A DNA stretch of 64,000 nt from Pelodera strongyloides (lineage: Eukaryota; Nematoda; Chromadorea; Rhabditida; Rhabditidae). Shown here in pieces: positions 13,383 through 24,700 of the stretch; position 1 is the stretch's first letter, and the number at the start of each line of letters is the position of its first letter. The stretch spans positions 1-64,000 of the forward strand of contig JAANDG010000351.1 in NCBI GenBank assembly GCA_036852015.1. The letters run 5' to 3'. Both the position numbers and the translations under genes were made by a program. The notes below the pieces were generated by a model. The model did not search any database and was not told the DNA's origin. It saw nothing but the letters and a program-made list of their open reading frames with translations.

Positions 13383-13418
13383 ATGTATTTCAGGTAACTT
13401 TATCTGAAACAAGTCAAA
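13383..13418 (+). promoter_or_regulatory. Splice acceptor just upstream of the DNTTIP1-homologue start
   Basis: TATTTCAG ends at 13393, and the ATG follows 25 nt later with no intervening ATG. In nematodes this spacing is typical of an SL trans-splice site or a last 5'UTR intron. It is the main reason for choosing the ATG at 13419. Confidence 0.5.
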
Positions 13419-16400
13419 ATGGTGTTCGATGAAGGGCAATCAACCGGGAATGGTAATGGAAATAAAATGAATCTGCGAATTGTTACCCTGGAGGGACTTC
13501 TGAAATCTATGGCGGGAGAGGGGACCACTGCTAAGGTACAGTAACCAATTATACAATGACGAGGCGTAAACTTAAACTAAACCCCAGTGGTACTGTATCG
13601 AGCTGAGATACGGTGGTTGCAAATTTTATGCGATTTGTGTGTATGCTAATTAATGCTAATTATGCTAACAATCAGTAAGTGGCTGCAGAAGGGACCGTGC
13701 TAAAAGGTACAGTAACCAGTCGTATTCTGACACCGACGTTAGTATACTGTATAATAATAAAAGGATTATAATTTACATTTCACTTCAGGTAAACTGTCTC
13801 AAACAAGTGATACGACGGAACAAAGAGGACATGGCGGACGACGGACCGAAATCGCTGGATTTAATGCGACGGGTACGGCATTTTCCTTTTTTTTTTTAAT
13901 ATTTATTACGAACTGGGATTGATTAAATGAGAACTTACTAGTTTACTGTCACATCAGCGTTCGGGATCATTTTCCTCATGCGAATTCATCGTTCGACATG
14001 GACATTTTGGAAACGTTCTAATGCTAGGAGAAAGCAAAAAATACAGTATGAATTAGCATGCAAACCATGCTAATTTGTACTTTTCCCCCTACTGTCACAC
14101 GAGCCACCCACCGTAAAAGTCCAACGAGTACAATACCGTGCTAGGGACAGGGTCGAAGCGAGGGTGTTATGTTCAACGCAACATTATTGTTTTTTTAGGG
14201 AATTTAAATTTCGTTAATCCCTACCATTTCAGATTTTTCAACCGCAGATGACCGAGGAATTCAGGCAGATTATCGATCGACATATTAGGACGACATTCAG
14301 TCCAGCGATAGAAAATCTTCGAAGGAATGGACATGTGGGAATTTAATGTTTTTCTTACTTGTTTGGAGGTAGACATCCTCAAGGTGGTGTGCCTCCCCGT
14401 GTGCATTTAATTAGTGCTCAATGGCCCCGCCGCGCACCCCCCGGGTGGGCCGCCTAGCTGCGGCGGTCCCTCTTTTTTCGTTCTGCTCCGCGACGACGCG
14501 GAGTTTTACGTTGTAGACATCCTCTCTTGCTCCAGTTTACAGCTTGTAGTTTGTATTATACAGTACTTTAACGCTCCAAGGTTACCCATTTTTTACGGCT
14601 TTTAAATTAACCTTTTCAGGCGGTGAGCGAAGACGATTTGCGAGAATTGAGTAGAAATATTCTCGAATCTGCTAAACAACCCTTTAATCCACCACAGTCG
14701 GAAGAGGAAAAGCGAAAACCAATTTCAGAGGAGCTGAGACAGGTTAGTACATATACATACGATACTACCGTATAGTGTTGTTACCGTTGGGGAGGGTTAG
14801 CAAATGCTACCATATACCTATATACCGGGGTCATACCTACTGCATTATAGTAAACTAGCATTATAATAAGGTACGGTGATTACATTTTCGATAGACATTC
14901 TGCAAAGATTATCAGATTCGCGCTTCAAGGCTGGCTGTGCTGTACTGATGTTTTTTTTGCACAAGGAGGTTTCCTCTTCTATTATTGATGGAACTTTTTG
15001 AAGAGAAAAAAATAATTCAACACGTTTTCCTAAGATATTGTGCTTGGCGATTACCTGATTATCTTCCAGAATCTAAAACGTGGATATGAGTCGGACTCCT
15101 CAGATGTTAGTGCGGCAAGTCATGGATCACGAGAGCACAAGAGACGCAGAGGAAGACCAAGGAAGGTTGGATTTGCATAAATTATTGTTTACAAACCCTA
15201 CTCTAGATATAAAGTACCGTGCTGTAGTACTGTAAAGTAGTGTTCACATTTTCGACCTGTTCTGAAAAAAAATAACGCTGAAAATATTCTGAAACTGCTA
15301 TGGACTATGGAGATTTTAGTCAGACAAGAAAGCTTCAGCAGGTGGCTGGATGTTGGATACCAATGCACAGCGTATGCAGTATGATACAGTTTTTTTTTTT
15401 TTCCATCCTCGGCTGCACACCTCTAAAAATAAAAATAAATACATTCTCGCAGGCGAATAAATCTGCGAGTGTTTGCCGTAATTGAATACGGTTTTCGCGA
15501 TAAATTTCCTGAAATCGCGGACTTTCGGTACATGCAAAATATGAAAAACTATAAAACTATAATAAGAAAAACTTCTTAAGCACATTTCCATCCTCGTCTT
15601 CACACATTCATAGGACTCTTTATTATAACAGTAAATAAATACTTGCAAACGAAGAGTAAAGCAAAGTAGCACACATACAGGCTTGTACAGCGAGAGGGAC
15701 TACCTACGTGAGCAAGTGAGCATTAGTCTTTAAACATGAAATAAAGCAAATGTTCGCCTTAAGTCTTTTCCCTATTCCAGGAGGATGAGCTCCTGTTCTC
15801 CGACCCGCACCCAGTCTCCTCAGTGGATCTTCACAAATGGAGCCCGGACCGTCTGAATGCGACGTGCAAATTTGTCTACGCCGCAAAAGTGGCGGCAAAT
15901 TTGAATATGCCCGTCAATCTGCTTTTCACGAAATTCCCAAGGATGTTTAGGGTGAGGGTTTTTTCAAGTTTATTATACCGCAACCGTTAGGGACAATTTT
16001 CATGTTTAGTGGTTTCTTTTTCCGGGCCGATACTGGAAACGCCTATTGTAACTTTTCAACTACTGTGAAATTATGCGGGTTTTGCCGTAAAACACCGATG
16101 ATGGGTTAACAGGCTAACACTATTTTACGTAGGACACTAAGGACAACTCTGTAAGTGGAAAGAATTCACTGAAATACGACTAATATTCTTACAAGATTTG
16201 ATCCCTTCAGTTGGTGAGACGTGTCGAGTTAGACTTACTTTGTTTATTTCCAGCAATAAACTTTCCTATATTCTTTCAGTACATTTGCGACGACGAGGAC
16301 AAAACCCACTTATTCGAGGAGAAGTTGCTTAGTAAACTATCAGGAAAGGTGATTCTTGTCCTGCTGGAGGATGCTGAAGAACTACAAGGGAGAAGGTTGG

Positions 16401-16491
16401 ATATTATCTTAAATTAAATCGTTTCTTACTGTAGTTTGTAATTTATATCTTCTCCTCGCTCCATCTCTGTTCCTCCTCTATTTCGTTTTGT

Positions 16492-16529
<38 letters not shown>

Positions 16530-16862
16530 CTCTCTGCTCAAGAACTTTCTATGGATGAAAATCAGCCCGACGACGTTAGTTGTGATCTTATTGATAAGAT
16601 TCTGGAAAATTATGATTATATAAAATATTGATGTGGTAGTGTCATCATTACTCATTACCATACAAATTGCTGAATCCTAATTACCTTCAGTGATCGTGGT
16701 CCTAATTGCCTCTAATTGCCTCATTACAGTGCTGATCTCGATCACTACTGTTTCCACTGTCCGGAAACCGTTCTGAAACGGATGCGCGTGCGTGCCAATC
16801 GCACCCACGATCAATTACGCACACGGATGCTGCAATTATCCGCACCCAATACTTTCACATAA
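13419..16862 (+). CDS. DNTTIP1/TdIF1 homologue, MiDAC deacetylase complex subunit
   Basis: Eight exons: 13419-13535, 13789-13872, 14233-14334, 14620-14742, 15070-15165, 15781-15951, 16280-16395, 16730-16862. All introns are phase 0 except the last (phase 2). The protein is 313 aa, close to the 329 aa of human DNTTIP1. Shared landmarks occur in the same order: LDLMRR then IFQPQMTEEF (N-terminal dimerisation/HDAC-binding region, about 60-125), NLKRGYESDSS, an AT-hook-like KRRRGRPRK (166-174), then KWSPDRLNAT and the DNA-binding SKI/SNO/DAC-like region ending in a helix with VLKRMRVRANR. In vertebrates this nuclear protein scaffolds HDAC1/2 with MIDEAS and contacts nucleosomes. A family assignment from remembered motifs is strong here because of collinearity. 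Reading through the last donor would give a shorter end (stop 16417), possibly an alternative form. Confidence 0.85.
16496..16532. repeat. CT microsatellite in the last intron of the DNTTIP1 homologue
   Basis: Perfect or near-perfect (TC)n of about 35 bp between the seventh and eighth exons. Confidence 0.85.
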
Positions 16863-17350
16863 GGTTAATTATCTTGGCAAACCATTTGAAGACCGGTCAC
16901 CGACCGCTTTGCTCCCATTCAGAGACCATTTGCGAAGGTTTTCGAACAGTCGCCAAAAGGTCTCATCAACCTGTGTTGGCAGACTTTACGTAATATATAT
17001 TGACCTGGGTACATAAACATAATGTTTCATTAGCAATTAGTTACCATTGTTTGAGCAGTTATTCCGAAATTCATTCAGTTTTACAGAAAAGATTAGTGAA
17101 GTGTAAATAAAATGGATGTTTAAACATAAAAAACTTGAAAAACAACTATAAAATAATACACTAGACTAGAGGGCCTACGAATTCGCGACAACCTGAATAA
17201 TGTACAGCTGAATATTACTTTTTTTTTTGTAAAATTTTATGAGAATTGCATGTTTATTCGCTTTTTTTATTAGACATGTACTAACTAGTCCTCATTGATA
17301 CATATTCGCTACACATAAATAAACATTAACTTAACAGCTTGCATTTCACC

Positions 17351-17645
17351 TTAAAGGGTCAGGCCCATTTCAAGTGACCCTTATTTTGATGATTCCATCT
17401 GAGCATGTAGCAGGATAGGATATTTGCTCTTTTGGGCGTGGCAATTGCGATATTGGCCAATCAGCGCGAATGGGCGTGACAGCTGCGATATATAGTTGGG
17501 TATGACTGGCCATGGTAAATGGCTGAATAATTGTGAATTTTGCGCTCGAAAATTAGAAATATATTGCATCCTACTATATTTGACATGGAGATTCAGATGG
17601 AATCATTAAAAATAGGGGTCATTTGGAATGGGCCTGACCCCTTAA
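17351..17645. repeat. MITE with AAAGGGTCAGGCCCATT ends
   Basis: TTAAAGGGTCAGGCCCATTTCAAGTGACCC at the left and GGGTCATTTGGAATGGGCCTGACCCCTTAA at the right. The arms are about 50 bp, imperfect, with a unique AT-rich interior. Solo ends of the same type occur near 7325, 49890 and 59855. Confidence 0.8.
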
Positions 17646-17887
17646 TACAATCCTGCACAAAATAGAGATTTTTTGATTTGTTGTTTTTTTACGGCGTCGT
17701 GAAAACACAGTCGGATCCCAGCATTGAACTAGCGTTTCGGAAATGCATGATGCACTATGGAAACTGATTCCCTCTTACCTCTGGACTTCCTCGGGGAAAC
17801 ATTCCCTGAGGTGGGAAATTCAGCGTGAGAGTGGAAAAGAGAGAAGTTCCCCCTCGGGTCACTGAGTGAAATTGGAAGTGTGTTATA

Positions 17888-18072
17888 CTCTGGTCCTCAG
17901 CCGCGTCCGCGGGAAAGAGATGGCTTTTTCACATGGGAAAGGAAATGCGGAGACGCAGAAAAGAGGGCGGGGCTTGTTTCTCTCTGTCTCGAGTTTTTCA
18001 ATGCAAATTTGCAATTTTTTTCCCGCGGATTCGGATTCGCATGTCCGCGCTGCGCGCCTGATGACCAGAGTA
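17888..18072. repeat. Inverted-repeat element with GC-rich core (copy 1)
   Basis: ACTCTGGTCCTCAG at the left pairs with CTGATGACCAGAGT at the right. The interior has CGCGTCCGCGGGAAA and its near complement CCCGCGGATTCG. A related copy in the opposite orientation is at 23707-23913. Open frames 17866-18137 on both strands come from this element. Confidence 0.7.
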
Positions 18073-18101
18073 CTAATGGAACCTCTTGTGAACCATTCAC
18101 C

Positions 18102-19948
18102 ATGAACGCATCATCACCGCGAACGAAAGAAATGTAAGGCAGGAACCGCAGTAAGTTGCTCAAGGTATGTACTGGATACTGATAGAGCCGCCCTAAGCCT
18201 AAGCCTAAGCCTAAGCCTAAGCCTAAACCCAAGGCTGTATACAAGAGATGCCAAAATTTATATTCATTTCTGCGACACATGCATCAATTGATGTTGAACT
18301 TTAAAGCGAATTACCGGGAACATAAATTAGAATGAAACATCGAGCTAAATTCGAGCAAATTAGCATAAATACTACGAATTCAGTTGACCACGATGCTTTT
18401 GAAACCACGATACGACCACGATGGTTTTGAAAGTTTTGAAACCTGTTCTTTATAACTAAATGCTCTAATTTTCTGTGCCCGTCTGTACCGGGATGACACA
18501 GGCAATATAATACAGGGAGGTGTTGTCCACTATTTGTTTCACAAACCACGTACAATACCAAATTAATTCAGAGCCCCCTTTCATCTCAAAAATATACTTT
18601 CCAGGTTTCTGGATACCTTTCTTCCATGTTTCTTTTTCGTGTTCCTCCCATTCTTTTCTACAGGAAGCAATTATCGCAGGACCTTATACTTCACACCGGT
18701 AATCGGTCTCCACAATGCGACACATAGAGGTTTATCTAGCAGTTTAAGTTTATACCCATTGGTGTAATTGGGCAAAAATGGAGGGCCGATCTGGGTAAAC
18801 TTAAGCTTAACCGGAGCACTTTTGCACTTGTGAAGGACCTGTCTGGGATTGATTCCACAGGAGATTCGAATATTGATTAAGGGAAAATGACCCCAAGGAG
18901 TTTTGTAGTAAGACTTCTGATTGCTGGTGATAACGATTCTATTTGTGTTTCAACCGACGAGTCGATCCTTTAAAGCGAAATACCGGCCGGTTTTTGAAAC
19001 GCATCGTGGACAAATGAATCCAACGTATTCGTGCAAATTTGCACGAATTTAGCTCGATTTTCCATTCTAATTCATGTTCATTTGCATAAGCTGTATTAGA
19101 ATGCTGGTGTACTCGACGTGTTTCAAAAACCGGCCGGTATTTCTCTTTAATAAATATTGTGATTCTTTCGAAAATATCGAAAGTGTGATGTGTCCGAGAA
19201 GCCGACAAGAAAACTTCGAATCCTCTTTGCATGAAACTCAAAACTCTCTAAGTTACCATCCCCTCTCTCTTGAGCTTGAGGCAACCCCGACGAGCTACCA
19301 TACACATACACATTTATGAAGCCAGTTTTTCGATGACTTTGCACCGAAAATTAACGTCTTACGATGTGATTTTGCTCCGCTAATAATGTATGCATAACCC
19401 TTTCATTGTGAACGATAATCATGTATAAAGTCTTTATTATGACGATAAAGAATGCAAATAATAAGGATTTATTGATTGCATTCAAAGTATGTAATCAAAA
19501 GGCAACCCCAAGATGGCAATGCGTATAAAAACATCCCAACCTGATAAGGGGCCTACTATTTGTTTCATATTTCTAGTAGAAACGGGTTTGCATAAACCGT
19601 AAAACGTAACCCAAAGGCCAAAGGTGAATAAGGGCAAATTTCAGGGACTTCCCAGACAATTAAAGTGACGCTCAAGTCTGAGCTCCCGTCATTTCGTGCT
19701 CAAGAAGCCTTCGCTCAAGCTAGAAGAAAATGGAATTCAGCGGTCCGCGCAACTTGCTCAAGCATCGGAAGACGGATCTCTAAGACTCTAAGGAAGGTTT
19801 CTAATGACAGGGTAAGGTATCTCACTTTCTACCAAGGGTAAGGCGTAAGGTATCTCACATTCTACCAAAGCCTATTCCCATTCCCTCCCAGATGCACTTC
19901 CCCATAAACGTGTCCTCTGTTTCCTTGCAGGTCTACAAAGTTTTCTAG
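18102..19948 (+). CDS. Small basic protein, 94 aa, unrecognised
   Basis: Five exons: 18102-18133, 18572-18604, 18664-18698, 19645-19811, 19931-19948 (stop TAG). Donors are GTAAGG, GTTTCT, GTAATC and GTAAGG; acceptors are ATTCAG, CTACAG, TTTCAG and TGCAG. Intron phases 2, 2, 1, 0 all fit, and total length is exactly 95 codons with stop. The protein starts MNASSPRTKEIAPFHLKN, is rich in Lys/Arg and Ser, and has one probable amphipathic helix (RAQEAFAQARRKWNSAVRA, residues about 52-70) followed by another basic stretch. It has no signal peptide or membrane span. The profile could suit a nucleic-acid or membrane-surface binder, but I do not recognise it. The three short 5' exons make the model less certain than the 167-nt fourth exon. 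Confidence 0.5.
18191..18230 (-). repeat. Interstitial telomere-type repeat
   Basis: Six to seven CCTAAG units (TTAGGC on the minus strand), inside the first intron of the 94-aa gene. Confidence 0.85.
18301..18450. repeat. Degenerate family-A element
   Basis: The left end TTAAAGCGAATTACCGG has lost most of its inner arm. The interior ATCGAGCTAAATTCGAGCAAATTAGCATAAATAC is diagnostic of the family. The right end is largely gone. Confidence 0.55.
18968..19151. repeat. Family-A MITE
   Basis: CTTTAAAGCGAAATACCGGCCGGTTTTTGAAACGCATCG to CGTGTTTCAAAAACCGGCCGGTATTTCTCTTTAA. Both arms are about 35 bp. It lies between exons 3 and 4 of the 94-aa gene. Confidence 0.85.
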
Positions 19949-20146
19949 GGTGAGTGAGATACATTGGGCCCTTTTATGGTCCCACTTTCCCTTCATATCT
20001 TACATATCGTTTCCCTATAATGGCCTTCCGGTTGTTAGACTTTCGCTGTCAGAGCCGTTGTCGAAAGAGCACACTTCAGATTCCTGACGAGCTACTTGTG
20101 AACGTTATCATCAGTAAGCACATCGAGTTCCCTCCTCAACTCCATT

Positions 20147-20313
20147 TTAAAGCGGTATAACACGTGGTTTTCAAATGCAATGACTATGTCTTGCATGCGA
20201 ATGTATACATTCAGTGCATTTCAGGGCACAGAATGGGGCACAATTTACGCATAAGATTTAGAGTACGTTGAATTTAGCATAAGTTTCGAAACCAGTGTGT
20301 TATACCGTTTTAA
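20147..20313. repeat. Family-C MITE
   Basis: TTAAAGCGGTATAACACGTGGTTTTCAAA opens and TTTCGAAACCAGTGTGTTATACCGTTTTAA closes. Confidence 0.75.
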
Positions 20314-21597
20314 TTTGTTAACTCGTTCACTAAGTTAGCATCCCGAGATTCTCTGTAACGAAGTCCATTTGTAGCAGATTCATATACATTTTCTCAAGGG
20401 TTGCGAGGTTCAGTAAAGATCATACAAGTTTCGAAAATATCTTATTCCTAGTCATTCAAAACACACATTCTAGTGGAATAGTTCCGCGTAGCTCAATAAT
20501 ATTTACGAACAACAACTTGTCAGGTCAAGGAAATCATGAGTGTTAGCTCAAGTTTAAGTAGTTTAAATTAAGCGAAGTAAATTAAGCGTTAGTTCAAGTA
20601 GTTAACGGCTAGTTTAAGTATTTAATTCTTACAATAAGTAGTTAGCGTAAGTTTAACCTTGGTATAAGTAGTTAAACCCCATGTCAAGAAAGGACCCCAG
20701 ATCACTTTTTGCTGCTCGCTTCATCGCGCATTTGCAACGTTATATATTGGGACACATTTTGTGACTTCCGTTATAGGGAGCGAAATATTTTATTTGCTTT
20801 AATTCTTGATCGCTGTTTGAGTTGTTCAGAGATGCCTGAAAAAAACTTTCAAAAACCATTTTGCATCATGGATTTTTATCCCCATTTTCTTAGGCGATGT
20901 CGATTAAATAAGCATTTTGATTTTCTTAGGCGATGTCGATTAAATCAGCACCAAAGTTGAGTGCAATCTGTTCGCCGCTTGCATGCATCAAGCACTCTCA
21001 CTTATCAGGGATGTTAATGTAGAGCAAGCTAATAGTTAAAGCGATACGCGCCCTTATATCTTAGCTGGTGCGCCGCGCGTGCTTCGCCCATGTTTCGCGC
21101 GCTGGTTCGCCTTCTTCTCCTGTTCGCCGGCGCGCTGTTCGTCCTCTGCTGCAACCGTCACCCATTCAACAAGATATGGACTTTTTTTATTACTAGCAAT
21201 TCCAGAAGTGTCATCCTGAACGGATTCTCTTCAATAAATTTGCCGTCAATTGTGACCAATTACTGTAAAATCGTTCAAAATTCGGCGCTGTTCTGTGCTC
21301 CATCAGCAGCCGGCGGGACACATGCCGCATGACTGCGACAGTGAGTTTATCAGTATTGTCATTATGCTCACTAAGAATGCTCCCTAGGGAGCCTAAGGCT
21401 CACCGATAGTGAGTTCCATGGAAGATATTCCTTTTTCACAAAATCTAGGGAACCTGTCACGAAGAGAGCAGAGAGTCGGAGGGGGAGAGAGGCTAGGCAT
21501 CGGTGGAGTCAAAATAGTGGGCCATCGTTGTTTGTAAGTTAGAGTTCGCCGGCTGGTTACCACGGCTTCGTTTAGCCATCTGATGAAGCTTCTTATT

Positions 21598-21750
21598 TAA
21601 AGCGAAATACCGTCCGGTTTTTGAACTGCATCGTGGACAGCTGCATTCTTATGCAATTGTTTAGAGTCGATTTTTTATTCATTTGCAAATGCTGTATGAG
21701 AAACAGGTGTACTCGATGTGTTTCAAAAACCGGCCGGTGTTTCGCTTTAA
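21598..21750. repeat. Family-A MITE upstream of the transporter
   Basis: TTTAAAGCGAAATACCGTCCGGTTTTTGAA to TTTCAAAAACCGGCCGGTGTTTCGCTTTAA. Its right end is only 46 bp before the proposed start codon, so it may overlap promoter sequence. Confidence 0.85.
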
Positions 21751-21795
21751 TAGCGTAACTCTCTACTTATTTTAGGGGAAGACGGTGATATCAGT

Positions 21796-24700
21796 ATGTG
21801 TACGAAGAATGGATGTTCCATGCAATTGTCTGACGAGACTTCTCGTCTTGTGAAGGTCGAAGAAAGGGAGACATGGACGAGCAAGGTTTGATTTTTTTAT
21901 TAATATTATATTTTGAATAGGGACTTTCCCCAACACTTGAGACTTACCGGAAGCATACGGTATGTTTGAACAGTGAACTTCATTCTGTCTTGATTCTCAA
22001 CAACGTCACAACAACGGATTCCCATTATATATTATATTTGTCATACAAAGGTTAAGGTTAAACCCGTCTTCGCAAGAGAACTGAACCGCGCGGGTCCCGT
22101 GCCTGAAATACACGGACCGGCATGCACATGTTTAAATGTTTCTATTTTGGAGCTTACAGACCAGGCCTTTACCTCATATCTTGCCTGTTTATATTTTTTT
22201 CTAATTTCAGGTTGATTTCCTTCTTTCTGTGATCGGTTTTGCTGTGGATCTCGCGAATATATGGCGTTTTCCCTATTTATGCTTCAAAAATGGAGGAGGT
22301 AAGTTGTTTGTCTGTATTTATGTCATTTACTAGGACATCAAATGGCTTCCACGAAAAAAAAAAACAATTTGGCAAACGGCCAGTGACCATTTGGCAACCG
22401 GCCTGTGACCATTTGGCAACCGGTCAGTGACCATTTGGTAACCGCTTAGAAACTATTTGATGGCCATTCACCGACGGTTTTAGAGAAAATATATATTAGT
22501 CACAGTGAGATCTCAAAGTTGTCGCCTAGTTATGTGAACACTGAAAACCGAGAGCCGACGCTAAATAAACCCCCTTTTTTATAAGAAATCATAATTCATA
22601 ATTTCCTCTTCAGGTGTCTTCCTCATCCCCTACACTATAATGGTCATATTGGCCGGTGTGCCGCTATTTTATATGGAACTTTCTCTGGGACAATATTATA
22701 GACGTGGTGCAATTACTACTTGGGGCAGGATTTGTCCTTTATTCAAAGGTACTGTAGTTGTTTATTACCATACTAAAGAAATTAGGATACTTATAGGTTT
22801 AGAGAGGAATTAGCATTGGAATAAGACTCGGAGTGTGCTTATTGCTTATTAGCAAATCGATATCAAAAATATAACTATCGGGATTCATTTAAAGCGGTAT
22901 AACAGCCGGTATGCTGTACTCTGCATCGCGTGGTGGGATCTCGCGGTATAATGTATGAAAAAAAAACGAGTACTGAGAAAATACAACTAAAATATAAATA
23001 CTGAGAAAAAAAACTGAGGAAAAAAAAATAATAAAAATTACTGAGTAACATAAAAATAAAAATAAATATTCAGGAATTGGCTATTGCGTGATTATGATTG
23101 CGTTCTACACCGATTTTTTCTACAACGTCGTCATCGCCTGGGGACTACACTATCTTTATCAATCCTTCTCGGTTACTTTACCGTGGGCAACGTGTAACAA
23201 TTCATACAACAGCGAGGCATGCTACGAGCCACAGTTAGTATTAGTAGTTTATTGTGGGTAGGGGTCGCGGTAACCTGCGCAAGTTCGGTATTCTAGACAT
23301 GGTGGGTTCCATGAACAACCTATTTTTTCTCACACTTTACTACCTCATGCGTATCATCTTCAAATGACAGGTCGAAAAAAGTGCTCAGAAAACCATGCAG
23401 CAATATTATCTGAGCCTTTCTCGTTAATCATTTTACTAGTTGTCCACCTAACCGTCGACATACAGTAGTCGGAACTAAACTAGCATTTTTGTAGTACCGT
23501 AATGGCCGTCGATTGCCTACGGACGTCCTCCATAGGCCTCTTGGGTACCTAATCATCAAAATATTTTTTCAGTTATGGTGCAATGTATTCTGAAACGGAA
23601 CGATGCGCTCCTATTTTAAACACGACTTCTGTGCGGATCTCAGCAGCTGAAGAATACTTTTAGTACGTATATTTTGTGTTGCTTTTTGCAAAGCCGTTTA
23701 CCGTAGGTCTACACTAGAGATCATCTCTGATCCTCAGGAGCGCCGCGCGGACATTCGAATCCGCGTCCGCGGGAAAATATTGCAAATTTGCATTGAAAAA
23801 CTCGAGACGGAGAGAAACAAGCCCGCCCTCTTTTCTGCGTCTCCTCCTTTCCCATGTCAAAAAGGCATCTCGCGGATTCGCATGTCCGCGCTGCGCGCCT
23901 GAGAGTGTAGATTAGAAAATGTCTTTAGTTTGTTCTCACCATGAATCCTCTAACCTTTAGTAATTGTGACTTACAAACAAATAACCTTACCATTAGCGCC
24001 CTTGCCGTATTGCCATGATCTCTTTGTCTTTCGCACTGTAACTTTAGGAAACACTTTCGATCTGATCCGATTTCTAAAAAATTTAAAAAATTTGTTTTAC
24101 GCTTCAAGAGCGTGCACCTTTATTCAAGGGTGAAAGAACAGATTCAATGTTTGCTTATGACATGTTCCGCAGAGGTCCTGAGCAGTAGGCGACGAGTTCC
24201 AGATGACAAATTGCTCGACGTCTTCGGGCTAGGGCCAGGAGGGATCGCCCATGATTCCCTCGCCTGGTGGTGGTTTCAAAGGTGTCACGGGCCGGAATCG
24301 AACTCGGGTCGATTGCGTTAGAGACGAACGCGCTGCCACTGGACCACCAGGCCCTAAAGTCGTCCGTTCCATGTCGAGTTAAATAATGATGGCCTAGGGT
24401 AATTATATTAATTAGGGATAATTATAATACATAAGATAATTAGCATAATTAGAATCCATTACAGCAAGGGCTTCCTGGGTCTGCACGCTCCCAATGACCC
24501 AACTTCGCACGTCGTCCGTGGGCTCGACAATCTCGGCGACATCAATTGGCATATTGTCTTTTCGCTAATTATCGTCTATCTCATTTGCTACTTCTCACTC
24601 TGGAAGGGAATCGGAATGAGCGGAAAGGTAGAGAATTAATAATTTTGGAATTATCACCTAGTCCCGCGGATGCCTCCTCTAGGATCTCAAGTGAGAGAGA

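Larger units (their letters stand above)
9727..13393. other. Intergenic, repeats only
   Basis: Contains a short tandem TTTGACAT array (about 9979-10055), family-C elements at 10445 and 11180, a TTAGGC block at 11100, and an inverted-repeat element at 11889. Very AT-rich from 12940 to 13390, upstream of the DNTTIP1 homologue. No exon chain was found. A 128-codon minus-strand open frame (10726-11112) is discussed under rejected items. Confidence 0.55.
19949..21795. other. Intergenic between the 94-aa gene and the transporter
   Basis: Holds the family-C MITE at 20147, a degenerate tandem of AAGTAGTTAA-type units (about 20530-20670), a GC-rich stretch with CGCGC repeats (21060-21150), and the family-A MITE at 21598. 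No exon chain was found. The acceptor CTTATTTTAG ending at 21775 is probably the trans-splice or 5'UTR acceptor of the transporter. Confidence 0.5.

Noticed and set aside
21090..21332. Plus-strand open frame starting like a signal peptide (MFRALVRLLLLFAG)
   Set aside because: The hydrophobic start comes from CGCGC/CTTCTCC-rich DNA; the rest has no conserved feature, and no phase match connects it to the transporter.
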